From: Hyphomonas beringensis
GTDB lineage: Bacteria; Pseudomonadota; Alphaproteobacteria; Caulobacterales; Hyphomonadaceae
Length of the DNA stretch: 64,000 bases
Assembly: GCF_000682755.1 (NCBI RefSeq)
Contig: NZ_AWFF01000098.1
Span: forward strand, 1 to 64,000
Direction: 5' to 3'
Part shown: positions 52,279-61,933 of the stretch, piece after piece
How positions within the stretch are numbered: the stretch's first letter is position 1
Layout of the letters: each line of letters starts with the position of its first letter
Notes under the pieces: generated by a model
Database searches by the model: none
Told to the model about the DNA's origin: nothing
What the model saw: the letters and a program-made list of their open reading frames with translations, nothing else
Made by a program: the position numbers and the translations under genes

Positions 52279-53685
52279 ATGGCTGAGACATACGACGTCG
52301 TCATTATCGGTGGCGGCCCCGGCGGCTACAATTGCGCAATTCGCGCAGGACAACTCGGGCTGAAGGTTGCCTGTATTGAATCCCGTGGCACGCTTGGCGG
52401 CACCTGCCTGAATGTGGGCTGCATCCCGTCAAAGGCTCTGCTTCACGCCTCTGAACTGTTCGCCACGGCGCAAAATGACTTTGCAGGCATGGGCATCAAG
52501 ACCGGCAAGCTGGAACTCGATCTGGACCAGATGATGGCCCAGAAGACCGAAGCCGTGAACGGCCTGACCAAGGGCATCGAGTTCCTCTTCAAGAAGAACA
52601 AGGTCGACTATGTCAAAGGCCGCGGCAAGATCCTCGGCAAGGGCAAGGTCGAAGTGACCGGCGAAGACGGCAAGACGCAGACGCTGGACACAAAGAACAT
52701 CGTGATCGCGACGGGTTCCGAGCCGGCAAACCTGCCGGGCATCGAGATTGACGAAGAGCGCGTTGTCACGAACACGGGCGCCCTTTCGATGACGTCTGTA
52801 CCGAAACGCCTGATCCTGATTGGTGCAGGCGTGATCGGCCTGGAGATGGGCTCCGTCTGGGCGCGTCTCGGCTCCGAAGTGACGGTGGTTGAGTATCTCG
52901 ACCGCATCATGCCGGGCGCAGACAATGAGATCGCCAAGGAAGCCCAGAAAGTTCTCAAGAAACAGGGCCTCAATTTCCGTCTTGGCATGAAGGTGACGGG
53001 TGTTGAGAAGCTGAAATCCAAGCTCAAACTGAGCATGGAGCCAGCTTCTGGCGGCGAAACCGAAGTTCTGGACGCAGATGCCGTGATCGTTGCAATTGGT
53101 CGCAAGCCCTATACCGAAGGCCTCGGCCTCGAATCCGTGGGCGTTACGACGGACAAGCGCGGCGTTGTGCAGGTGACCGATGGTCACTTCAAGGCGGCTG
53201 ACGGTGTCTGGGCTGTTGGCGATTGCATTCATGGGCCGATGCTTGCCCACAAGGCGGAAGATGACGGCGTTGCCGTGGCCGAGTTGATTGCGGGCAAGGC
53301 AGGTCATGTGGATTACAATCTGGTGCCGAGCGTCGTCTACACGAAGCCGGAAATGGCCTGGGTCGGGAAGACCGAGGAGCAGCTGAAAGAAGAGGGCGTG
53401 GAATATGTGAAGGGCAAATTCCCCTTCATGGCCAACTCTCGCGCGCGCACCAATCACGAGACCGAAGGGTTCGTGAAAATTCTGGCGGACAAGAAGACGG
53501 ATCGCATCCTTGGCGCACACATGATCGGTGTCGGCGTTGGCGAGATGATTGCTGAACTATGCGTCGCAATGGAATTCGGCGCTGCCTCTGAGGACATTGC
53601 CCGTACGTCTCACGCCCACCCGACCATGTCGGAAGCTGTGCGTCAGGCGGCAATGGCTGTCGAAGGCTGGACGATGCAAATGTAG
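52279..53685 (+). CDS. lpdA: Dihydrolipoyl dehydrogenase
   Basis: The 468-residue flavoprotein has FAD motif [13 protein letters not shown] (10-22), the redox pair Cys43/Cys48 ([13 protein letters not shown]), NAD motif [19 protein letters not shown], and the active-site His-Glu in [10 protein letters not shown] of the dimer partner. It regenerates lipoamide as E3 of 2-oxoacid dehydrogenase and glycine cleavage complexes. The E1 and E2 genes are not in the window, so it may serve the 2-oxoglutarate complex from a distance. Confidence 0.96.
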   Translation: MAETYDVVIIGGGPGGYNCAIRAGQLGLKVACIESRGTLGGTCLNVGCIPSKALLHASELFATAQNDFAGMGIKTGKLELDLDQMMAQKTEAVNGLTKGIEFLFKKNKVDYVKGRGKILGKGKVEVTGEDGKTQTLDTKNIVIATGSEPANLPGIEIDEERVVTNTGALSMTSVPKRLILIGAGVIGLEMGSVWARLGSEVTVVEYLDRIMPGADNEIAKEAQKVLKKQGLNFRLGMKVTGVEKLKSKLKLSMEPASGGETEVLDADAVIVAIGRKPYTEGLGLESVGVTTDKRGVVQVTDGHFKAADGVWAVGDCIHGPMLAHKAEDDGVAVAELIAGKAGHVDYNLVPSVVYTKPEMAWVGKTEEQLKEEGVEYVKGKFPFMANSRARTNHETEGFVKILADKKTDRILGAHMIGVGVGEMIAELCVAMEFGAASEDIARTSHAHPTMSEAVRQAAMAVEGWTMQM

Positions 53686-53741
53686 GCAGGCATCCCCCCT
53701 AGGGGTGTTTCTGCGCTAGCCAAAACCGGGAATAGACTAAA

Positions 53742-53761
53742 CCCTGATTGAATTCAGGGGG
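53742..53761 (+). promoter_or_regulatory. Hairpin over the ribosome binding site of the next gene
   Basis: CCCTGA (53742-53747) pairs with TCAGGG (53754-53759) around TTGAAT, and the GGGGG that serves as ribosome binding site starts in the right arm. Folding would hide the site, so translation may be controlled by temperature or a binding factor. Weak terminator-like CATCCCC...GGGGTG is at 53691-53707. Confidence 0.35.
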
Positions 53762-53769
53762 ACGTTTCA

Positions 53770-54990
53770 ATGATCCGGTGCATGAAATTGATTGGGGCAG
53801 CCTTATGTCTTGCCCTGCTGGGCGAGCCTGTTTTGGCGCAGGCCGCTGACCCGCGTGCGCCTGAGCCAGCGGCGCCCAATCCCAATGCGATCCTCGCGGA
53901 ACTGTCAAACGTGGCTAAGATCACGGAAGCGGCGAAGACGTGCAACTGGACTGACCCGATCAACGTACTGGCATCGGAATCCATTCTCGCGATCAGAGCG
54001 GCGGACCTGAAAGCCATGGTGATACCCGAGGTTCGTGGACAAGTGGACGCCGCATTGGAGCAAGCTAAGGCCAGCGTGGCTGGAATGGCCTGCAAGCAGC
54101 CTGACGGCACAGACCTGCCGCAACAGCACCAGGCCAAGATGTTCGTGATGGATCAGTACTGGCGTATGATTGCGCATGTTGATGTGCTGGGCAGCCTCCG
54201 CTGGGGCGAAGTGTTCCGCTACACGCCGGAGGAACGCGCGGCGCTCGACAAGGAGATCGCGCATATCAAGGAATTCAAGGGCTACGGTTATTACGAGGCC
54301 GCCAATCCGCTGGAGACGCTGGCCGAGAAGACCCAGACGCTCGCCTGCCGAGAGCGCCCGTCCAATGGCAAACCCTGCCGCCCTGTGCCTGCGGAACTTG
54401 AAAACAATGCCGCGACCGTGAAAATCATGATCGAGACAACCGAGGCCTTCGGCAAAGCCGTGGCCGCCGAGAAGATCAAGGAGCAGCAGGACTTTCTGGC
54501 TGCCGTGGGCGACATCACCCAGTTCAGCGCATTCAAGGATGAGGCCTGCAAGGCAGACATGCTGGTGGTGAAGACCGGCGAGGCGCGCGTCAAATCGAAG
54601 GAGACCGAGGACACGCTCGGCAAGATGACACACCAGGTCATGTTCGTTGAAAAATTCCGCCTCGGAAAACCGCAGCCCATCGGCTGGGTGCTGTTGTTTC
54701 GCAGCATGATGTATGCGGGCGATAATGCGCCTTACGTTGTCATCGCGGAGGATGGTGGCGAGTGGGATGAGGAATCTGCACGTATGGGCGCCGGCGAAGT
54801 GAAAAATTTGTACGATGAGCAAAAGGCTCGCATTGCCAGCTTGCCGCCCGGCGAACGGCAGAAGGCCAGCGAAGCGGCGCAGGACGCGATTTCGAAAACC
54901 TATTTCGACAATTTCGTCTCGATGGGCCTGATGCAGAGCATCAAGACCGGCGGCGGCAATCTCAAGCTCGTACAGTGCGCGGCAGACTGA
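53770..54990 (+). CDS. Exported protein of unknown function
   Basis: The 406-residue protein has a signal peptide (LLGEPVLAQAAD). The mature part is mostly helical with many Lys/Glu, includes six or so Cys (TCNW, MACK, LACRERP, PCRP, EACK, VQCAAD), likely forming disulfides in the periplasm. No motif is recognised. Located after lpdA but with its own leader. Confidence 0.65.
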   Translation: MIRCMKLIGAALCLALLGEPVLAQAADPRAPEPAAPNPNAILAELSNVAKITEAAKTCNWTDPINVLASESILAIRAADLKAMVIPEVRGQVDAALEQAKASVAGMACKQPDGTDLPQQHQAKMFVMDQYWRMIAHVDVLGSLRWGEVFRYTPEERAALDKEIAHIKEFKGYGYYEAANPLETLAEKTQTLACRERPSNGKPCRPVPAELENNAATVKIMIETTEAFGKAVAAEKIKEQQDFLAAVGDITQFSAFKDEACKADMLVVKTGEARVKSKETEDTLGKMTHQVMFVEKFRLGKPQPIGWVLLFRSMMYAGDNAPYVVIAEDGGEWDEESARMGAGEVKNLYDEQKARIASLPPGERQKASEAAQDAISKTYFDNFVSMGLMQSIKTGGGNLKLVQCAAD

Positions 54991-55045
54991 CATAAGACAC
55001 GAACCCGGCTGGACGCGCTGCCCGTCTCTGCCTAGCCTGCTTTGC

Positions 55046-55489
55046 ATGTACAAACATGCAGGAGCCGGATGGAGCATCAGGCCGTTCACACGGAACGACC
55101 GGATCGCGTGCCTGCATATCTTTCGCGATAGCTTGCGCGCCTTCCCTTGGCGAGGCGATTGGCAAGCCTATCTGCCCGTACTGCAGAATGCCTTTGCGAG
55201 TGCCCGCGTGCTGGTGGCTCAGGAGCCTTCGTCGGGCGTCATAGGCTTCCTGACGTTCAAAATGGCGACAGGCTATGTCGATCATTTGTTCGTGCATAAT
55301 GATTGGCGGCTATGCGGCGTGGGTCGCGGTTTGCTGGAAGTCGCCCGTCAGGAAACAGGTGTGCCGCTCAGCCTGGATGTCGACATGCAGAATGTGAGTG
55401 CACGCAAGGCGTATGAGGCACTCGGCTGGAAGGTCGGTGCTAAGACGGGGAAAGCAAAGGCCGACCAGATACGCCTGATCGGCCCTTGA
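55046..55489 (+). CDS. GNAT-family N-acetyltransferase
   Basis: The 147-residue protein has the acetyl-CoA binding motif A (VDHLFVHNDWRLCGVGRGLLEVARQ) and motif B (LDVDMQNVSARKAYEALGWKV), the GNAT fold. Acceptor substrate unknown. Weak ribosome binding at ATG 55046. It converges with the regulator gene at 55499. Confidence 0.85.
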   Translation: MYKHAGAGWSIRPFTRNDRIACLHIFRDSLRAFPWRGDWQAYLPVLQNAFASARVLVAQEPSSGVIGFLTFKMATGYVDHLFVHNDWRLCGVGRGLLEVARQETGVPLSLDVDMQNVSARKAYEALGWKVGAKTGKAKADQIRLIGP

Positions 55490-55498
55490 GATTATGAA

Positions 55499-55810
55499 CT
55501 ATTCTGCAGCCTTCATAAGGGACTGCATCCGGTCGAGCCAGGCGAGCCACGCTTTGCGACCCGCTTCTGTCAGGTGGATTCGTGTTTGGGGCTTTCGGCC
55601 GACAAACAGCTTTTCGAGATCCACATAGCCAGCCTCTTCCAGTTTGCGCAGGTGGGTCGACAGATTACCATCCGTGGCGCCCACCTTGTCTCGTAATTCG
55701 CCAAAGATGGCGGGGCTGACCGTGGAGAGATAGGCCATGACCCCAAGGCGCAAACGGCCATGAATCACATCGTCGATGTCGGAGTGGTCAAAGGGATTGG
55801 TGTCCGTCAT
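55499..55810 (-). CDS. Winged-helix transcriptional regulator (HTH_34-like)
   Basis: The 103-residue protein matches the winged helix family with RLRLGVMAYLSTVSPAIFGELRDKVGATDGNLSTHLRKLEEAGYVDLEKLFVGRKPQTRIHLTEAGRKAW, related to MarR/PadR. It follows a membrane protein gene by 8 nt, so one operon. A perfect palindrome upstream of that operon (56455-56475) is the likely operator, giving autoregulation. Ligand unknown. Confidence 0.88.
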   Translation of the reverse strand: MTDTNPFDHSDIDDVIHGRLRLGVMAYLSTVSPAIFGELRDKVGATDGNLSTHLRKLEEAGYVDLEKLFVGRKPQTRIHLTEAGRKAWLAWLDRMQSLMKAAE

Positions 55811-55818
55811 CGAGGACC

Positions 55819-56439
55819 TCAGACAGTTTCGCTGGGTTCATGACGCATCAGGATGATACCGGGCGCCAAGACGCAAACCGCCGCGACGGCAGACCCGAGC
55901 AGCCACATATAATTCGTACCGCTGAGCAGGATGGCGGGAACAACGCTCAACATGGCCAAAATACCAGCCAGCTTGAGGGGAGCGGTGTTAGAGATCACCC
56001 CTGATACATATTGCGACAGGCCGTAGAGACCGACGACCATCGGGACGGACCAGAGGAACGGTGAGAAGACGTCAAAAATCATCGCCGACAGGAAGGCACC
56101 AAGGAAGTAGGCGCCGAGAAAATAGCCAGAAGCCTGCCACACAAGAGCAGAGACCTTGTTGCCCGTTGAGGCGCGGCCAGGTTTGCTGTCGGGATAGCTC
56201 ATCTTCAACAAGTACATGCCGCCGACACCCAGGATGGCATAGGCAATCCACATGATTGCGAAAGCTACAGGCTGAAGGCCGAACATGCCTTCGGCAATGG
56301 CGTAGTGGCCGATATAGGCGGCCGTGGTCAGGCCGCCCCACAAGACAAGAAACCTGCCACCTAGAAGCGGCGCATTTTTCCCAGCCTCAGCCAGGTCGCG
56401 GATGTAGGCAAGATCATCTGCCATGGTTTGAGGACTCAT
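55819..56439 (-). CDS. Six-helix membrane protein co-transcribed with the regulator
   Basis: The 206-residue protein has a short soluble N-terminus (MSPQTMADDLAYIRDLAEAG) and about six helices (33-53, 60-80, 98-120, 128-150, 155-175, 180-200). The family is found next to HTH_34 regulators; function unknown. GGAGATC ribosome binding site six bases before ATG 56439. A frame to 56496 would cross the operator. Confidence 0.78.
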   Translation of the reverse strand: MSPQTMADDLAYIRDLAEAGKNAPLLGGRFLVLWGGLTTAAYIGHYAIAEGMFGLQPVAFAIMWIAYAILGVGGMYLLKMSYPDSKPGRASTGNKVSALVWQASGYFLGAYFLGAFLSAMIFDVFSPFLWSVPMVVGLYGLSQYVSGVISNTAPLKLAGILAMLSVVPAILLSGTNYMWLLGSAVAAVCVLAPGIILMRHEPSETV

Positions 56440-56454
56440 TTTGATCTCCATAGA

Positions 56455-56475
56455 GTACTTTGAAAAACAAAGTAC
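56455..56475. promoter_or_regulatory. Perfect operator-like palindrome
   Basis: GTACTTTG (56455-56462) and CAAAGTAC (56468-56475) are perfect inverted copies with a 5-nt A-only spacer. It lies 15 nt upstream of the first ATG of the membrane-protein/regulator operon, where a repressor would block transcription. The neighbouring winged-helix protein is the obvious binder, by inference. Confidence 0.8.
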
Positions 56476-56548
56476 ATGAGTAATCGAAGGAGTCAATGCC
56501 TTGGCCAGGCAGTTTCAAACCGGGCAGGTGATCAGGATTTAAGAGCGC

Positions 56549-57307
56549 CTATTGCTCGGACAGGCGCGCCATTTCCTCGTCAGAGAGTTCGGAATTGTCA
56601 TAGACGTTCGAAACGTCGTCCAGATCGTCCAGAACATCGAGCAGCTTCATCAGCGTGTCCGCCTGGTCGCCTTCAACAGGAACTGTGTTTTGCGGTTTCC
56701 AGATCAGCTTGGCGGACTTTGCCTCGACGGCTTCCCCGAAATGTTCTTCCAGTGCGTCGGCAACGGTCTGCAGGTCTTCGCGCGCTGTGTAGATCCAGTG
56801 GCCTTCCTCGTCGGATTCGACATCCTGGGCGCCAGCCATGATGGCGGCTTCCATCATCTCGTCTTCGCTGCCAGCATCTGCCGGATACTGGATTTCACCG
56901 ACCTGGTCGAAGCCGAAGGAGACAGAGCCCGTCTCGCCAAGGTTTCCGCCATTCTTGGAGAAGGCCGTGCGGATGTCAGTGGCGGCGCGGTTCTTGTTGT
57001 CGGTTGAGGCTTCCACAATGATGCCGACGCCGCCGGGGCCAAAGCCCTCGTAACGGATGTCGAGATAGTCATCGCCGCCGCCGCCCTGGCCCTTGTCGAT
57101 GGCGCGTTGGATGTTGTCCTTTGGCATGGATTGGCCGCGCGCGTTCTGGATCGCCAGACGCAAGCGTGGATTGCCGTCAGGGTCAGGCCCGCCCATCTTG
57201 GAAGCGATGGTGAGTTCCTTGGAAAGGCGTGCGAACAGCGCGGCGCGCTTCTTGTCCTGCGCGCCTTTGCGGTGCTGGATGTTTGCCCATTTACTGTGGC
57301 CGGCCAT
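56549..57307 (-). CDS. yebC: YebC/PmpR-family protein (DUF28)
   Basis: The 252-residue protein starts [21 protein letters not shown] and has [38 protein letters not shown], all signatures of YebC. The family is reported as a transcription regulator or as a translation factor that assists ribosomes on difficult sequences. ATG 57307 has GAGGACTC upstream; the 74-residue longer frame to 57529 is not supported. Monocistronic, divergent from etfB. Confidence 0.95.
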   Translation of the reverse strand: MAGHSKWANIQHRKGAQDKKRAALFARLSKELTIASKMGGPDPDGNPRLRLAIQNARGQSMPKDNIQRAIDKGQGGGGDDYLDIRYEGFGPGGVGIIVEASTDNKNRAATDIRTAFSKNGGNLGETGSVSFGFDQVGEIQYPADAGSEDEMMEAAIMAGAQDVESDEEGHWIYTAREDLQTVADALEEHFGEAVEAKSAKLIWKPQNTVPVEGDQADTLMKLLDVLDDLDDVSNVYDNSELSDEEMARLSEQ

Positions 57308-57549
57308 GTGAGTCCTCGTCGGATCGGTTCGGAAGATGGAAAGTGTGGCGTTTAGCGCAGGTTGGCGGGATGGCCAAGGTGGAGGATGCAAGCCATTTTC
57401 ACCCCTGTGGGCGTGAATGACTGTAGAATTTGCAAAAATTTTCCGCGCCAAATTGACACTTACGTTAACGTCAACCTTGCGTCTTTTATTTGGGGACGAT
57501 AGGCACAGTCCACGAAGTCTAAACCCCAACAGATATCTGGAGCGCTTGT

Positions 57550-58296
57550 ATGAAGGTCATCGTGCCCGTCAAACGCGTGATCGATTATAATGTGAAGGTC
57601 CGGGTCAAACCTGACCAGACCGGCGTCGATCTCGCCAATGTGAAAATGTCCATGAATCCGTTCGACGAAATCTCCGTCGAAGAGGCTGTTCGCATGAAGG
57701 AAGCCGGCACGGCGACGGAAGTCGTCATCGTCTCCATCGGCCCGCAACAAGCCCAGGAAACCATCCGTACGGCGCTTGCCATGGGCGGTGACCGCGGCAT
57801 CCTGATCAAGACGGATGAAACGGTTGAGCCGCTGGCTGTTGCGAAACTGCTCGCAAAGGTCGTGGAAGAAGAAAAACCGGATCTTGTTCTGCTGGGCAAG
57901 CAGGCGATTGATGATGATTCCAACCAGACTGGCCAGATGTTGGCCGCTCTGCTCGACTGGCCGCAAGCTACATTCGCCTACAAGCTGGAAAAGGACGGTG
58001 ACGCCCTGACAGTGACACGCGAAGTGGATGGCGGTCTGCAGACCCTGAAGCTGGCCACACCGGCCATCGTAACGGTTGACCTGCGTCTCAACGAGCCGCG
58101 CTATGCGTCCCTGCCGAACATCATGAAGGCGAAGAAAAAGCCGATCGATGAGAAGGCGCCGGGCGATTACGGTGTCGACATTGCGCCGCGCCTGTCCGTG
58201 GTGAAAGTGACCGAGCCGCCGGTACGTGAAGCGGGCGAGAAAGTCGAAGACGTCGCCACGCTGGTTTCGAAACTCAAAGCTGCGGGAGCGATCTAA
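57550..58296 (+). CDS. etfB: Electron transfer flavoprotein subunit beta
   Basis: The 248-residue subunit has [54 protein letters not shown] and the AMP-binding face, all characteristic of EtfB. With EtfA it carries electrons from acyl-CoA dehydrogenases to ETF-ubiquinone oxidoreductase. Stop TAA overlaps the etfA start by 1 nt. Confidence 0.96.
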   Translation: MKVIVPVKRVIDYNVKVRVKPDQTGVDLANVKMSMNPFDEISVEEAVRMKEAGTATEVVIVSIGPQQAQETIRTALAMGGDRGILIKTDETVEPLAVAKLLAKVVEEEKPDLVLLGKQAIDDDSNQTGQMLAALLDWPQATFAYKLEKDGDALTVTREVDGGLQTLKLATPAIVTVDLRLNEPRYASLPNIMKAKKKPIDEKAPGDYGVDIAPRLSVVKVTEPPVREAGEKVEDVATLVSKLKAAGAI

Positions 58297-59225
58297 TGGC
58301 TGTTCTTGTTATTGCCGAACACGACAATGCGTCCCTGAACGACGCGACCCATAAAGTGGTCACTGCTGCTGCCAAATTCGGCGGCGATGTGGATGTCCTC
58401 GTGGCGGGCGAAGGTGCTGGCGATGTCGCTGCGGCAGCTGGAAAGATTTCCGGCGTTCGCAAAGTGCTGCACGCTGATGGCGCATCTGTTGCCAAGCAGG
58501 TTGCCGAAGCCATGGAGGCCCTGATTGTGCCGCTGATGGATGGCTATGATGCCGTCTTCATCCCAGCCACCACGATGGGCAAGAATATCGGTCCGCGCAT
58601 TGCAGCCAAACTTGATGTGATGCAGCTGTCCGATATCACCGATGTGATCGATACTGACACGTTCGAGCGTCCGATCTATGCTGGTAACGCCATCCTGACA
58701 GTGAAGTCTTCCGACGCCAAGAAAGTCATCACCGTTCGCGGTACGGCTTTTGATGCTGCAGGCGAAGATGGTTCCGCGTCCGTGGAAGCCGTTGATGCCC
58801 CGGCAGGTCCGTTCAAGTCGGAGTTTGTTTCCGAGCAGATGGTCAAGTCAGACCGCCCGGAACTGGCAGGCGCCAAGCGCGTCGTCTCCGGCGGCCGTGC
58901 CCTCGGTTCCAAGGAAGAGTTCGACCGTTTGATTGTGCCTCTGGCTGACAAGCTGGAAGCCGCCGTTGGCGCCTCTCGCGCCGCCGTCGATGCGGGCTAT
59001 GCCCCGAACGATTATCAGGTTGGTCAAACCGGCAAGATCGTCGCGCCTGAGCTGTATGTGGCTGTCGGTATTTCCGGCGCCATTCAGCACCTGGCCGGCA
59101 TGAAGGACTCCAAGATCATTGTTGCGATCAACAAGGACGAAGAGGCTCCGATCTTCCAGGTTGCTGATTATGGCCTGGTCGCTGACCTGTTCAATGCTGT
59201 TCCGGAGCTGACCGAAGCGCTCTGA
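58296..59225 (+). CDS. etfA: Electron transfer flavoprotein subunit alpha
   Basis: The 309-residue subunit has the FAD-binding C-terminal block: [60 protein letters not shown] and [25 protein letters not shown]. It binds the FAD and completes the ETF. A strong terminator follows. The 3-hydroxyacyl-CoA dehydrogenase 1.8 kb downstream suggests linkage to fatty-acid oxidation. Confidence 0.97.
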   Translation: MAVLVIAEHDNASLNDATHKVVTAAAKFGGDVDVLVAGEGAGDVAAAAGKISGVRKVLHADGASVAKQVAEAMEALIVPLMDGYDAVFIPATTMGKNIGPRIAAKLDVMQLSDITDVIDTDTFERPIYAGNAILTVKSSDAKKVITVRGTAFDAAGEDGSASVEAVDAPAGPFKSEFVSEQMVKSDRPELAGAKRVVSGGRALGSKEEFDRLIVPLADKLEAAVGASRAAVDAGYAPNDYQVGQTGKIVAPELYVAVGISGAIQHLAGMKDSKIIVAINKDEEAPIFQVADYGLVADLFNAVPELTEAL

Positions 59226-59245
59226 TCCAATTAAGCATCAATTCT

Positions 59246-59282
59246 CAAAAGCCCCCGGTGCATAATGCGCCGGGGGCTTTTT
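59246..59282 (+). terminator. Intrinsic terminator of etfBA
   Basis: AAAAGCCCCCGGTGC (59246-59260) pairs with GCGCCGGGGGCTTTT (59266-59280, one wobble), followed by TTTTTT. Confidence 0.93.
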
Positions 59283-59450
59283 CGTGGCCTGAGCATCGGT
59301 GTGGCCATGACGACTGGGACGGCGGCGAGCCAAAAGGAGCCCGTATTCCGTTTTGTTAAGGTCGGTTCGCTATAGAGGGTGCAATGTCTGGGGCTCAGGG
59401 CAGTTAGTCTTATGCTTTTTCCTGACTCAAGAGCTGATTGAGGTGGATAC

Positions 59451-60446
59451 ATGGCCAAGTCATTTTTGCGATCTGTGCCCGCAGATGCCGGAACGGTCGA
59501 CACTTTGGGTCTACAGGACCTGAAGATTGCCATTATCCTTCCATGCTACAATGAAGAGGCCTCCATCGCGCAGGTCGTGCAGGAATTCCGCGCGGCGCTG
59601 CCTCAGGCGGACATATTTGTCTGTGACAACAATTCTTCGGATCGGACAGCCGAAATTGCCCGCGCAGCTGGTGCTGTCGTTCTCCACGAATCTTACCAGG
59701 GAAAAGGCAATGCGGTCCGCCGCTTGTTCAGTGATGTCGAGGCAGACGTTTATGTCATGGCTGATGGTGATGCGACGTATGATGCCGAGGCGGCTCCGCG
59801 CATGATCACTCGGCTGGTAGAGGATCGTCTGGCCATGGTCAGCGGCGCGCGAATAAGCGACCATGAGGACGCCTATCGCTTTGGGCATAAGTTCGGAAAC
59901 TGGATGCTGGCTGGGCTGGTCAGGATGAGCTTTGGCGATCGCTTCCGTGACATGCTGTCAGGTTACCGGGTGATGAGCCGACAATTCGTCAAAAGTTTTC
60001 CGGCGCTTTCGAATGGCTTTGAGATCGAAACGGAATTGTGCGTGCATTCCCTTCGGTTGCAATTGCCCGTCATCGAAATGGATACGGCTTATCGCGCGCG
60101 TCCCGAAGGATCTGCCAGCAAGCTGAGCACAGTGCGGGATGGCGTGCGTATACTCCGGATGATCAGTCGACTTGTCCGCGATGAGAAGCCGCTGGAATTC
60201 TTCTCCACTGTTGCGGCCCTGCTTTTTCTCATGGCCAGTATTCTCATCATTCCGATCCTGATGACTTATGTGGACACTGGTCTGGTGCCGCGCTTCCCGA
60301 CACTTTTTGTCGCTATCGGCATCTTTGGCATTTCCATGCTGTCGCTGTCAGTGGGGCTGACACTGGACACGCTTTCCAGAGGACGCACTGAAGTCCGGCG
60401 TCTCGCCTATCTGGCCGCTTCGTCTTACCGCAAGGACCATTACTGA
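59451..60446 (+). CDS. GT2 family glycosyltransferase, dolichyl/undecaprenyl-phosphate sugar synthase-like
   Basis: The 331-residue protein has a GT-A catalytic domain (about 25-245: IILPCYNEEASIAQVV, VCDNNSSDRTAEIA, YVMADGDATYDAEA with the DxD-like DGD, SGYRVMSRQFVKSFP) and two C-terminal helices (about 250-272, 280-302), like GtrB/DPM1 or PglC-type polyprenyl-phosphate glycosyltransferases. The next gene, GtrA, is the usual partner proposed to flip the lipid-linked sugar. GAGGTGG precedes the ATG. Confidence 0.87.
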   Translation: MAKSFLRSVPADAGTVDTLGLQDLKIAIILPCYNEEASIAQVVQEFRAALPQADIFVCDNNSSDRTAEIARAAGAVVLHESYQGKGNAVRRLFSDVEADVYVMADGDATYDAEAAPRMITRLVEDRLAMVSGARISDHEDAYRFGHKFGNWMLAGLVRMSFGDRFRDMLSGYRVMSRQFVKSFPALSNGFEIETELCVHSLRLQLPVIEMDTAYRARPEGSASKLSTVRDGVRILRMISRLVRDEKPLEFFSTVAALLFLMASILIIPILMTYVDTGLVPRFPTLFVAIGIFGISMLSLSVGLTLDTLSRGRTEVRRLAYLAASSYRKDHY

Positions 60447-60488
60447 TCGCGGCCAAAAGGCCTTTGGAATCAGGGATAATAGGCCGTG

Positions 60489-60902
60489 ATGGATAAACAG
60501 TCGGGCTCCTCCCTGATCAGAAATACGGGGCTGAGATACTTTTTAGTGAGTCTCTGTGCGCTGGGTGTGGATTATGTTCTCACCCTGTCGCTGTTTCATA
60601 CTACGCATCTGAGTCTCACCTCGGCTGCCGCAGTCTCCTTCATACTGGTCGGCTTCGTGTTCTATTTTGTGCATGAGTTCTGGACATTCAGAAGCGCTGA
60701 ATCACGGGTCTCGCATCATCGATTGCTGGGCAATCTCGCCGTCCTGTTGCTGGCTGGTCTCGTGAGAGTGATCCTGATCTTCCTTCTGGAATCGTGGAAA
60801 GCACCTGTCGGTATTCTCGCAAGCATCTATTTCGCAATTGGGGTCGCAGGCTCCTTTACGACGAACTTTGTCCTGAACCGCTTTCTCGTGTTCCGCCGCT
60901 GA
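60489..60902 (+). CDS. GtrA family membrane protein
   Basis: The 137-residue protein has four helices (about 15-35, 42-63, 80-100, 105-125) with the GtrA hallmarks LRYFLVSLCALGVDYVLT and SFTTNFVLNRFLVFRR. GtrA proteins are linked to transport or flipping of polyprenyl-linked sugars together with a GT2 enzyme, here directly upstream (42 nt). The GTG at 60486 is an alternative start. Confidence 0.87.
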   Translation: MDKQSGSSLIRNTGLRYFLVSLCALGVDYVLTLSLFHTTHLSLTSAAAVSFILVGFVFYFVHEFWTFRSAESRVSHHRLLGNLAVLLLAGLVRVILIFLLESWKAPVGILASIYFAIGVAGSFTTNFVLNRFLVFRR

Positions 60903-61034
60903 GCGCAGGGCTGTGCTTGCAAAGCAACATTATGGCGCACACGCACAGCCAGGCTGCGACATAGACTTGTGTTTGACGCACTGCACAAACACGATATGAC
61001 ATGTCTTTTTGAACAAGCTTGGGGCAAAAGCGAG

Positions 61035-61913
61035 ATGACAGACCTGAAGACAATTGGCGTGATTGGCGCGGGTCAGATGGGCAACGGGATTGCTCATGTG
61101 AGCGCTCTCGCAGGATATGACGTTATCCTGAGCGATATCTCCGAAGATGCGCTGCAGCACGGCATGAAAGCGATTGAGCGCAATATGGTGCGCCAGGTTA
61201 GCCGTGACCTCATCAATCAGGATGAAATGCAGACTGCGCTGGCACGCATCAAGCCGACAACGGTCATTAAGGACCATGAAGCTGCAGGTTTTGTGATCGA
61301 GGCCGCGACAGAGAAACGCGAAGTGAAAGAGCAGATTTTCCGCTCTATTTGCGAGATCGTGCCTCCGGAAACCTATCTAGCGACCAACACATCCTCCATC
61401 TCGATTACACGCCTCGCTTCCGTGACCGATAGGCCAGAGAAATTCATCGGCCTGCACTTCATGAACCCGGTGCCGCTGATGAAGCTGGTGGAAGTTATTC
61501 GCGGGCTGGCCACAAGCCAGGAAACTTATGAGCTGGCTATCAACTTTGCCAACAGGCTGGAGAAAACCACGACCAATGCCGAGGATTATCCGGCATTTAT
61601 CGTGAACCGCATTCTTGTCCCGATGATCAATGAGGCCGTCTATGCGCTGTATGAAGGCGTTGGCACGGTTGAAAGCATCGACACGGCAATGCGCCTTGGC
61701 GCAAACCACCCTATGGGGCCTCTGACCCTCGCAGACTTTATTGGATTGGATACCTGCCTTTCGATCATGCAGGTTCTGCATGATGGTCTGGCAGATACCA
61801 AATACCGCCCGTGCCCGCTGCTGGTGAAATATGTTGAGGCCGGCTGGGTGGGCAAGAAAGTCGGAAAGGGCTTTTACGACTATTCCGGCGAGCATCCTGT
61901 CCCGACACGCTAA
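61035..61913 (+). CDS. 3-hydroxybutyryl-CoA dehydrogenase
   Basis: The 292-residue enzyme has NAD motif [23 protein letters not shown] near 8-30, the catalytic His in [18 protein letters not shown], and the C-terminal [22 protein letters not shown] and [18 protein letters not shown]. It interconverts 3-hydroxyacyl-CoA and 3-oxoacyl-CoA, as Hbd/PaaH do, serving fatty-acid oxidation, phenylacetate or PHB pathways. ATG 61035 is the family start. It converges with phyR. Confidence 0.93.
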   Translation: MTDLKTIGVIGAGQMGNGIAHVSALAGYDVILSDISEDALQHGMKAIERNMVRQVSRDLINQDEMQTALARIKPTTVIKDHEAAGFVIEAATEKREVKEQIFRSICEIVPPETYLATNTSSISITRLASVTDRPEKFIGLHFMNPVPLMKLVEVIRGLATSQETYELAINFANRLEKTTTNAEDYPAFIVNRILVPMINEAVYALYEGVGTVESIDTAMRLGANHPMGPLTLADFIGLDTCLSIMQVLHDGLADTKYRPCPLLVKYVEAGWVGKKVGKGFYDYSGEHPVPTR

Positions 61914-61933
61914 CCTGGATTGGGGTAGCGAGC

